Assembly: GCA_964343305.1 (NCBI GenBank)
Contig: CAYFJO010000316.1
Location: forward strand, 1 to 12,825
Length of the DNA stretch: 12,825 nucleotides
Direction: 5' to 3'
From: CAYFJO01 sp964343305
GTDB taxonomy: Bacteria; Planctomycetota; Planctomycetia; Pirellulales; Pirellulaceae
Below are positions 1 to 7,100 of this stretch, piece after piece. The first letter of the stretch is position 1. The number at the start of each line of letters is the position of its first letter. The position numbers and the translations under genes are program-made. The notes below the pieces were generated by a model that saw only the letters and a list, made by a program, of their open reading frames with translations, searched no databases and was not told the DNA's origin.

Positions 1-939
1 CCATCCGCTTGGACGATGACCATTCAAGGTTCGCGCGAACGGCTCCTCGATTCCGTCCTTCCGCACGAAGTCACGCACACGGTTTTTGCCACGCATTTTG
101 GACGGCCGCTTCCCCGATGGGCCGACGAAGGTGCCTGCACGACGGTTGAGCACGTCACGGAACGAAAGAAACAACAGCGATTGTTGATCGAGTTTCTCAC
201 CACCAATCGCGGCATCGCGTTTAATCGCATGTTTGCCATGAAGGAATACCCGGCCGACGTGCTGCCGCTGTACGCCCAAGGATTCTCGCTGGCCCGCTAT
301 CTCATCTACCAAGGTGGCAAACGAAAATTCGTCAACTACGTGGGCGACGGCATGCGATCGCGTGACTGGTCCGCAAGCACCAACAAACACTACGGCATAA
401 GAAACCTGTCCGACCTCCAAGTCACCTGGTTGAACTGGGTCAAGCAAGGAAGCCCTCAGATCAATGCGCCAACACGCGAATCGGAGGTATTGCTCGTCAG
501 CAATCAGCAACCAACGAATCCACAACCCACCAATCCGCAACCATCGAAACCGGCCGGCACGGTTGCCGTTGTCCCGATCAAGAAACCTCAGTCAACGCAA
601 CTCGCCGCGACTGTCACGCGCAAGAGTTGGTACATCCAACAACGCGACATCGCAATGACAGCCAACGCGAAGCCCTCTTCACAAGCTAAACCGCCCGCTG
701 CGTTATTCGCCAAACAAGGCCACTACTCACCGGGTTCCATTCGAGGCATTGCGACGACGCCGACGACGCTCACGCGTCCTCAACCCATTGGACGGCCCAA
801 GCAAACGGTCATCGAGTGGACGCACGTCAAGAATCCAATGCCTAGTACGCGCATCGACACGACTCCGACCCGGTATATCATGCCGTCGCTGCCACTTTAC
901 AATTCTTCGATTCTTCCGCGATCCTCGGTCAGCACGTGA
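1..939 (+). CDS. HExxH peptidase-like protein, 5' end cut off by window
   Basis: The reading frame is open from base 1, so the first visible ATG (16) is probably internal and the true start, perhaps with a signal peptide, lies upstream. A zinc-peptidase signature is visible: HEVTH at nt 64-78, followed by W-A-D-E-G, whose Glu (nt 127-129) is spaced like the third zinc ligand of gluzincins. This helical part, with a Y-x-Q-G-F-S-L-A-R-Y-L-I stretch, continues to about nt 450. The last ~155 residues are a low-complexity tail rich in Pro, Gln, Thr and Asn, including a short QPTNP repeat near nt 508-545, and look disordered. I recognise the general type from planctomycete genomes, where such proteins are unnamed; substrate and location are unknown. 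The gene converges on cdsA, with a REP-type element between them. The zinc site is seen; proteolytic activity is inferred. Confidence 0.75.
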   Translation, partial: PSAWTMTIQGSRERLLDSVLPHEVTHTVFATHFGRPLPRWADEGACTTVEHVTERKKQQRLLIEFLTTNRGIAFNRMFAMKEYPADVLPLYAQGFSLARYLIYQGGKRKFVNYVGDGMRSRDWSASTNKHYGIRNLSDLQVTWLNWVKQGSPQINAPTRESEVLLVSNQQPTNPQPTNPQPSKPAGTVAVVPIKKPQSTQLAATVTRKSWYIQQRDIAMTANAKPSSQAKPPAALFAKQGHYSPGSIRGIATTPTTLTRPQPIGRPKQTVIEWTHVKNPMPSTRIDTTPTRYIMPSLPLYNSSILPRSSVST

Positions 940-987
940 AGTCCCACATTTGGATGCAGCGGGTACCGCGGCACGGGACGATAGAGA

Positions 988-1043
988 GTAGGACGGATTG
1001 CCTAATCCGTCCGCCATTGGTCGAATTAGGCAATCCGACCTAC
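988..1043. repeat. GTAG-headed inverted REP doublet (REPIN-like), copy A
   Basis: Two small hairpins face each other across a 6-nt spacer (1013-1018). The left one is GTA (988-990), stem GGACGGATT (991-999), loop GCCT, stem AATCCGTCC (1004-1012). The right one is its mirror (1019-1043) ending in CCTAC, with one stem mismatch. The outer 19-bp arms match with one difference. It sits 6 nt past the cdsA stop and 48 nt past the plus-strand peptidase stop, so it may also end or protect transcripts from both sides. A second copy lies at 7831-7884. A GTAG head with a hairpin is the known pattern of REPs moved by RAYT (TnpA-REP) transposases; no such transposase is in the window. Confidence 0.85.
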
Positions 1044-1049
1044 GCGCGA

Positions 1050-2078
1050 CTAAGCGCCGAGAAAAAAACGCGTCAGGTGAAAGAACAGCGGCGCGGAAAA
1101 ACACATCGCGTCGATGCGATCGAGCACGCCGGCATGGCCTTGCACCAGTGTACCGTAGTCCTGCACGCCCCGGTCGCGTTTAATGGCGGACATCGTAATC
1201 GTTCCGTTGAATCCCATGATGGCGATCACCATCGCCATCAGCGCCGAGCCGTACCAAGTGAAGGGCGTGACGCCGGTCAACCACAGCAACACGCCAAAGA
1301 CCGCCGTTGTCAAGATTCCGCCAAACAACCCTTCCCAGCTTTTCGTCGCATTGATCGCCGGCGCGACGACATGCCGTCCAAGTAGACGGTCCCAAACATA
1401 TTGCGCCACTTCGCTTAATTGCACAATCGCCACGAAGTAGATCAACAACCCAGCCTGTTTGTATTCACCTGCTTTCGTCCATAATTCGTAGGTTCCCGTT
1501 TCTGCGTTCCACGCCAAAAGTTGCAAATCCAAAATCGCCGGTGCGTGGCTCAACGCATACACGCAGACTAGCAGCGCGAACTGTATCTTCGCCGACCGCT
1601 CGAGAAAACGCTTTTGATCATCCGAGAACGCGATCCGCGCCGGAATGACAAGCGATGCGTAAACGGGAATCATGAGCGTATAGAGCCCGTAAAAGTCAAA
1701 ACCTTCACCCGTGTTCGCGTCGTAATAGCTGCTGCCAAAACCGACGAACACATACTGCAACGGCGTGAACAGAAAAAATGTCCAAAACAGCGCGCGGTGA
1801 TCCGCCCGCCGCGTCGGCGTCATCGTGATGAATTCCCGCAGCGCCCAGAAAGATACCACGCCAAACAACACGACACAGGCGATGCGTCCCAGAATGATGC
1901 CCAACGCCAGAATCAAATAGATAATCAACCAGGCTTTCACGCGCCGGTTGAACGTCTTCACCAGCGCGGGGTCGATCGCTCCTTCGGGCTGGCGCTTCAG
2001 AATCCGACCCACGGCATAGGCGATGACCAACACCACCAGCACGGCGATCAGCAGCACAACTGTAGCTTGGTCCAGCAT
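1050..2078 (-). CDS. cdsA: CdsA-type phosphatidate cytidylyltransferase
   Basis: This integral membrane enzyme would make CDP-diacylglycerol from CTP and phosphatidate, the branch point to all phospholipids. The 342-residue protein is rich in hydrophobic segments, beginning at residues 6-26 and about 50-75. It ends with the CDP-alcohol-forming signature at 297-323: S297, K300-R301, D307, H315, D320-R321 and D323 are in place. The upstream N-A-T-K-S-W-E-G corresponds to the family's SPKKTWEG. The signature is imperfect: the usual Lys before D307 is Gln306, and HGG reads H-A-G (315-317). Together with S-E-V-A-Q-Y upstream, this recalls the YnbB-like branch rather than classical CdsA. It starts 3 nt after the acyltransferase stop, with a GAAGGAAG ribosome binding site inside that gene, so the two are translationally linked. 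Family assignment is firm; that it is the cell's main CDP-DAG synthase is inferred. Confidence 0.9.
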   Translation of the reverse strand: MLDQATVVLLIAVLVVLVIAYAVGRILKRQPEGAIDPALVKTFNRRVKAWLIIYLILALGIILGRIACVVLFGVVSFWALREFITMTPTRRADHRALFWTFFLFTPLQYVFVGFGSSYYDANTGEGFDFYGLYTLMIPVYASLVIPARIAFSDDQKRFLERSAKIQFALLVCVYALSHAPAILDLQLLAWNAETGTYELWTKAGEYKQAGLLIYFVAIVQLSEVAQYVWDRLLGRHVVAPAINATKSWEGLFGGILTTAVFGVLLWLTGVTPFTWYGSALMAMVIAIMGFNGTITMSAIKRDRGVQDYGTLVQGHAGVLDRIDAMCFSAPLFFHLTRFFLGA

Positions 2079-2081
2079 GCG

Positions 2082-2690
2082 TTAATCAACTTCCTTCAAT
2101 CGCATCACAGCGTCGCGAGCCCGCTGGAGAAAGTCCACTTTGGGTTCGCCGTTTTCCAGCCAAATCGGTGCGCCAATCGAAATGCTACTTAACAGCGGCA
2201 CGGGTAAAAACTCACCCCGCGGCAAAACACGATTGAGATTATCGATGTAAACCGGTACCAGTTCCAGATCGGGCCGTTTCTTGCCGATGTAATACAGCCC
2301 GCTTTTAAAATCGCCGATCTGGCCGTCCATGCTGCGTCCGCCTTCGGGAAACACGATCAACGAATAAGTATCGCCGATTTCGCGAATCATTGTATCCACG
2401 GGACTCTGATGAACCTTGATTCGCATGCGATCGATCAACAGCGCATTGAACAGCCCCGCAACGTAGCGACGAACGGGCCCTTTATCCCAATAATCTTTCG
2501 CCGCCACGGGACGAGTCAATGTCCGCACATTTCGCGGCAACGACGCCCACAGCACGAGCGCATCGAGATGGCTCGTGTGGTTGGCAAAGTAGATGCGCTG
2601 GCAAGTATCCGGTTGGCAATCGACCCAGCGAATGGTGGCACCGCTGATTAGCTTGGCAACCGCAGCCAGAAAAGGAACCATCAAATTCAT
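2082..2690 (-). CDS. plsC: PlsC-like 1-acylglycerol-3-phosphate acyltransferase
   Basis: A membrane-associated acyltransferase expected to add the second acyl chain to lysophosphatidate, making phosphatidate for the CdsA-type enzyme encoded 3 nt downstream. Acyltransferase motif I is N37-H38-T-S-H-L-D43 (catalytic HX4D). The next block (79-88) carries the phosphate-binding type R88. Motif III is FPEGGRS at 114-120, with G118 where many members have Thr. Motif IV is VPVYID at 145-150. The protein has 202 residues, short for the family (about 240), with only a brief hydrophobic N-terminal segment (about residues 3-19). The ATG at 2690 is chosen; a second ATG lies three codons in, and neither has a strong Shine-Dalgarno. 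Function rests on motifs plus the partner gene; glycolipid acylation cannot be excluded. Confidence 0.92.
   Translation of the reverse strand: MNLMVPFLAAVAKLISGATIRWVDCQPDTCQRIYFANHTSHLDALVLWASLPRNVRTLTRPVAAKDYWDKGPVRRYVAGLFNALLIDRMRIKVHQSPVDTMIREIGDTYSLIVFPEGGRSMDGQIGDFKSGLYYIGKKRPDLELVPVYIDNLNRVLPRGEFLPVPLLSSISIGAPIWLENGEPKVDFLQRARDAVMRLKEVD
2090..2097 (-). promoter_or_regulatory. Ribosome binding site for cdsA inside plsC
   Basis: On the minus strand this reads GAAGGAAG, a strong Shine-Dalgarno match 11 nt before the cdsA ATG. It lies within the last codons of the acyltransferase gene. This supports both the cdsA start at 2078 and translational coupling of the two lipid genes. Confidence 0.7.
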
Positions 2691-2844
2691 GGCCGCCGTG
2701 ACAGGTTAGTTGAAAGGCATTTCAAGCACTACTTCATCGTATCGCACCGTTGCGGATTTATGTAGTCCGTGGGAATTGAAGGCTGAATGCACCGACAAGC
2801 ACCAACCTAAATGCAGTCCTGAACGAGAACCCAATGAGACGGAC

Positions 2845-3792
2845 TCATGTCAATGGAATCGCCTGACCGTCGTATGACAACTCCATCTGCGCGGGCAAAT
2901 CGGCATTGATAGATTCGAAATCGAGATCGTGCGACACGTGGGTAAAATAAGTGTGTTTAGGGTTCAATCTGATCGCAACGGCTACGGCCTCGTCCAAGCC
3001 GAAATGGGTCACGTGCGGTTTGCGGCGCAGGGCGTCCAAGATCAAGACGTCCAACCCCTCCAGCAAGGGCCAGCTCTCGTCTGGGATTTCGTTCGTGTCG
3101 GTGCAATAGGCGACGTTGCCGATCCGGAAGCCCAAGACATCGAAACGTGGGCCGTGTTTTAATGGGATCGGGAGGATGCGCTGACCAAGGATCGTGATCA
3201 GGTCTTTGCCGATCCGCTGAAAGACGAGTCTGGGAACGGCACCTTCGTGGGTCAGTTTTTCGAGATCGACAAAAGCGTAGTCGAACGAACGGCGAATGCG
3301 TTGTTCGACGATTTCTTCGCAATACAACGGCACCGCGTGGCCCAGATGAAATGGAAACAGACGGAGGTCATCGAGGCCCATGACGTGGTCGGCGTGGTCG
3401 TGGGTATAGAGCACCGCGTGAATGATGCCGATCTTCTCGCGCAGCAGTTGCAGACGCAAATCGGGCGATGTGTCAATCAACAAGTTGCCTTCGGGCAAGC
3501 CGAGGACAACGGAGCAGCGGGTTCGCTTGTTGCGAGGATCTTCGCTCTGGCAAACGTCACAGCCACAGCCGATCGCCGGGACACCAACCGAAGTTCCCGT
3601 GCCCAGCAGGACTAACTGTCCCTGAATATCGCGGCTAACCAGCGTTTTTTCCACAAGATGGTGATGGATTCGAGTTGCGTAGCAGAGATTGAAACTTGGC
3701 AGATTCCCGCAGCCGTGACAAGCGGCCAGTCGCTTGGCGCGAACGGGGTCATGGTTCGAAAAGGGCATCGCCCGGCACGATGCGTCGATCAC
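2845..3792 (-). CDS. PhnP-type metallo-beta-lactamase-fold hydrolase
   Basis: A metallo-beta-lactamase-fold hydrolase of the PhnP/YycJ-like branch, which contains phosphodiesterases acting on cyclic nucleotides, cyclic phosphates or nucleic acids. Counting from the GTG at 3792, GTGTSVGVP (64-72) opens the fold. C76-x-C78-x-x-C81 matches the extra structural zinc site of PhnP. H131-x-H133-x-D135-H136 is the catalytic metal site, and H285-x-x-H288 near the end resembles the closing His motif. The start is uncertain: homology-like sequence begins near residue 58. GTG at 3654 (269 aa) or ATG at 3768 are alternatives, and none has a clear Shine-Dalgarno. The first ~46 residues, including C25-x-x-C28, may not be translated. 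It precedes the plsC-cdsA pair by 154 nt on the same strand; a shared transcript is possible but nothing ties it to lipids. The substrate is unknown. Confidence 0.9.
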   Translation of the reverse strand: MIDASCRAMPFSNHDPVRAKRLAACHGCGNLPSFNLCYATRIHHHLVEKTLVSRDIQGQLVLLGTGTSVGVPAIGCGCDVCQSEDPRNKRTRCSVVLGLPEGNLLIDTSPDLRLQLLREKIGIIHAVLYTHDHADHVMGLDDLRLFPFHLGHAVPLYCEEIVEQRIRRSFDYAFVDLEKLTHEGAVPRLVFQRIGKDLITILGQRILPIPLKHGPRFDVLGFRIGNVAYCTDTNEIPDESWPLLEGLDVLILDALRRKPHVTHFGLDEAVAVAIRLNPKHTYFTHVSHDLDFESINADLPAQMELSYDGQAIPLT

Positions 3793-3835
3793 AAGCGTAT
3801 TGTAATCAAGAGGTTACAAATCGGGTTGAAGTCGG

Positions 3836-3865
3836 CTCGCAAGTCCTTACCGAGGGACGAGCGAG
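3836..3865. repeat. Hairpin in the hydrolase/secA divergent region
   Basis: CTCGC, AA, GTCC, an 8-nt loop, GGAC, GA, GCGAG: nine base pairs interrupted by a symmetrical 2x2 internal loop. There is no T-run after it on either strand, so it is not a typical terminator. It lies about 250 nt before secA and 44 nt before the longest hydrolase start. It could be a leader structure or an isolated repeat copy. Confidence 0.5.
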
Positions 3866-3972
3866 ATAGAGTCACAAGCATCTGTGCGACCGACTTTCGC
3901 CGATCATCGAACATGCTGAGCAATTTTGCCGAAGACCGAGCGAATGTTCTGTTATCGGTCGTGTGGTCGCCG

Positions 3973-3999
3973 TTGACCCATTACCCAATTGGATATAAG
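3973..3999 (+). promoter_or_regulatory. Candidate secA promoter
   Basis: TTGACC (3973-3978) and TATAAG (3994-3999) each match the sigma-70 consensus at five of six bases, but the spacer is 15 nt, shorter than the usual 17. The palindrome CCAATTGG (3985-3992) fills most of the spacer and could be an operator. Transcription would begin about 105 nt before the secA ATG. Seen by eye only. Confidence 0.35.
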
Positions 4000-4112
4000 C
4001 TACGGCAGGCACGTAGTTTACGCATCTTGAGAACTCGCCTTCATCAAGCCAAATCATCCGCCGGTTTATCGGCATTTTCTAATGGTCTGCCAAATGCCTC
4101 GGCAGTAAAACG

Positions 4113-7100
4113 ATGGAAAAACTAGAACGTATTTGGGAAATTGTCAGCGGCTTTTTTAGCAGCCTGCTGCGAGTTGTTGAAAGAACGATCACCGGATTCT
4201 TCGGATCGTCCAACGCTCGCATGATCAAACGCATGCACGCCAAGATCGAGGCCATCAACGCACTTGAAGAGAGATGTCAGGAGATGTCGAACGAGGAGTT
4301 GAAGGACCAAACTCGTGTCTTCAAAGAGCGATTGGCAGCGGGCGAAATGTTGGACGACATTCTGAATGAGGCATTCGCGGTTTGCCGGGAAGGTGGTGTT
4401 CGGTTTCTGGGGATGCGGCACTACGACGTGCAATTGATCGGCGGCATGGTGTTGCACAGCGGTGCGATCGCCGAAATGGTGACGGGCGAAGGCAAGACGC
4501 TGGTGGCAACGTTGCCCGCGTATTTGAATGCCCTGGAAGGCAAAGGCGTCCACGTCGTCACGGTCAACGACTACTTGGCCCGACGTGACATGGAATGGAT
4601 GGCACCGCTTTACATGGGCTTGGGCTTGACGGTCGGCGCAATCCAAAGCGACATGCAAGGAACCGAAGGGACACTTCGCCGCCAGGAAGCGTACGCCTGT
4701 GACATCACCTACGGGACGAACAACGAATTTGGTTTCGATTATCTGCGCGACAACATGCGATCGGCCTCTCGCGGCGACAATCGATACGACAAACGCCATC
4801 AACAATCGCAAGGTCCGCTGAACTACGCCATCGTCGACGAAGTGGACAACATCCTGATTGACGAAGCACGAACGCCGTTGATCATTTCCGGCCCAGCCGA
4901 AAAAGACATTCGCAAGTATTCGGAAGCGAACCGAATCGCGATGAAGTTGAAAAAGGACGAACACTTCAAGGTCAACGAAAAGGACCACACCGCAAGCTTG
5001 ACCGACGAAGGTGTGAGAGCGGCGGAAAAGGCGGCGGGCGTCGAGAGTTTCTACACCGCCGGCAACATGGAATGGCCGCATTTGATCGACAACGCCCTGA
5101 AGGCACACCATCTGTACAAAAAAGACGTCAACTACGTGGTCAAAGAAGGCCGCGTGATCATCGTCGATGAATTCACCGGCCGTTTGATGGATGGACGTCA
5201 ATGGAGCGACGGACTGCATCAGTCCGTGGAGGCCAAAGAAAGCGTCAAGATCAAAGAAGAAACGCAGACGATGGCCACCATCACGCTGCAGAATTACTTC
5301 AAGCTCTATAACAAACTCTGCGGAATGACCGGAACGGCGATGACCGAAGCCAACGAGTTCTGGAAGATTTACAAGCTCGATGTGGTAGCCATTCCGACCA
5401 ACCGGCCAATGCGACGAGATGAGATGACCGATGTCATCTACAAATCGGAGAAAGAAAAGTACGAGGCCGTCGCCGACGATATCGAGCGGGTCAATAAATT
5501 CGACGTCGTCGCGCTGGGCCGTGACGAGATCCTGGGCACGATTGTCAAAGAAGATGACGACACGATCACGATTCAACCCAGCGGCAGCAAAAAGAAGCAA
5601 ACGATTCCGCTCGAAGAGATCAAAGAAGTTCACCATAAAGGCCGACCTGTGCTGGTCGGGACGGTGTCGATCGAAAAGAGCGAGCGCCTCGCCAAATTGC
5701 TCGACCAGCGCGGTATCAAACACGAAGTGCTCAATGCCAAGAATCACAAACGCGAGGCCGAAATCGTTGCCCAAGCCGGTCGTCGCGGAGCCGTAACGAT
5801 CGCCACCAACATGGCCGGCCGTGGTACTGACATCGTGCTCGGTGGCAACGCGGAAACCATGACTTGGGCCCGGCTGCAAGACACCTACGAAACTCGCCTC
5901 GACGTGCCTCAGGAAGAATGGGACGAATTGGTCCACGAGATCGAAACCCTGGAGAACATGAAGGAAGAAGGCGAACTGGTCAAAGAGTTAGGTGGTTTGC
6001 ATGTGATTGGCACCGAGCGCCACGAAGCTCGCCGCATCGACTTGCAACTTCGCGGCCGAACCGGCCGTCAAGGCGATCCGGGCAGCAGTCGGTTTTTCCT
6101 TAGCCTCGAAGATGACTTGATGCGGATCTTCTTCGGCGAGTGGGTGCAGAATTTTCTAACGCGAATGGGATTGGCCGACGGCGAGGCGATCGAAAGCCGC
6201 ATGATCTCGCGACGTATCGAAGGTGCCCAAAAGAAACGCGAAGAACACAGCTTTGAGATCCGCAAGAACCTGCTCGAATACGACGAAGTGATGGACGAAC
6301 AGCGGAAGCGAGTCTATGGCTATCGTCAGGCGATCCTCGACGGAACGAACTGCCGTGACTTGATCATCGACATGATTCGCGAACAAGTGGACTACCACGT
6401 TGACATGTTCACGGAGCGCGACTTCGGCCCCGATTCGTTCGCCGCCTATGCTGGCAAAACGCTCACTGTGCAACTCGAAGGCCGGCACTTCCGCGGCCTC
6501 GATATTCGGAACGCCGAATCCTTCGCCAAAGAAGAAGCCGAACGATTGGCCGAAACGGACATCATCGGCGCAATCGATGAAAACCTGCCCGATGCAAGTG
6601 ACGAAGAAGCGGGCGACATCGCATCCGAATGGAATTGGGAAGCGCTGGCCAAGTTTGGCAACGCCCGCTGGGATCTCAACCTCCGCGACCGAGACCTGAA
6701 GAAAGCGGGCCGCGACCAATGCGCCGAGTTGCTGATTGAAAAGGCGCGCGATGCGATTCAAAAAGTAGATCTCACCGAGGGCAAACCTTATCTGGATGAA
6801 CAGTACGGTCTGCGCACGACCATCGGTTGGGTGCGTGCCAAATTCGGGCTGGAAATCAACATCGAGGAACTCGCCGCGTTGGAAGTCGACGCGATCAAGG
6901 ACTTGATCGTCGAACGGGCCGAACAAAACTACGACGAGCGAGAGTCAGAGTATCCTGTCATCGCCGGCTTGTACAAATTCACCAGCGGAACCGGCGGCAG
7001 CCGCATCGATCGGGAAGGCTTGGTCAACTGGGCCAAGCAGCGGTTCGAGTCGGAGTTGAGCCTCGACGATTTGAAAAACAAACAACGCGACGAGATCCGA

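Larger units (their letters stand above)
3793..4112. other. Divergent intergenic region between hydrolase and secA
   Basis: This 320-nt gap separates the minus-strand hydrolase from plus-strand secA, so it should hold promoters for both. I see one hairpin (3836-3865) and one secA promoter candidate (3973-3999), described separately. An outer imperfect inverted repeat, AAGTCGG at 3829-3835 with CCGACTT at 3890-3896, encloses the hairpin. The open frame that crosses this gap has no family features and is not called. Confidence 0.6.

Noticed and set aside
3655..3792. Cys/His-containing N-terminal extension of the hydrolase as a zinc module
   Set aside because: The only paired motif is C25-x-x-C28, no ribosome binding site supports this start, and the fold begins near residue 58; the segment may not be translated.
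3658..4125. 155-codon plus-strand frame crossing the hydrolase start and the secA start
   Set aside because: Overlaps the hydrolase antisense and secA in another frame; no ribosome binding site, domain or hydrophobic pattern.
4122..5936. 604-codon open frame on the minus strand opposite secA
   Set aside because: It is fully antisense to the conserved motor domains of SecA, and its translation has no recognisable domain; a product of codon bias.
6156..6926. 256-codon minus-strand frame opposite secA
   Set aside because: Antisense shadow of SecA with repetitive F/V/D composition and no family features.
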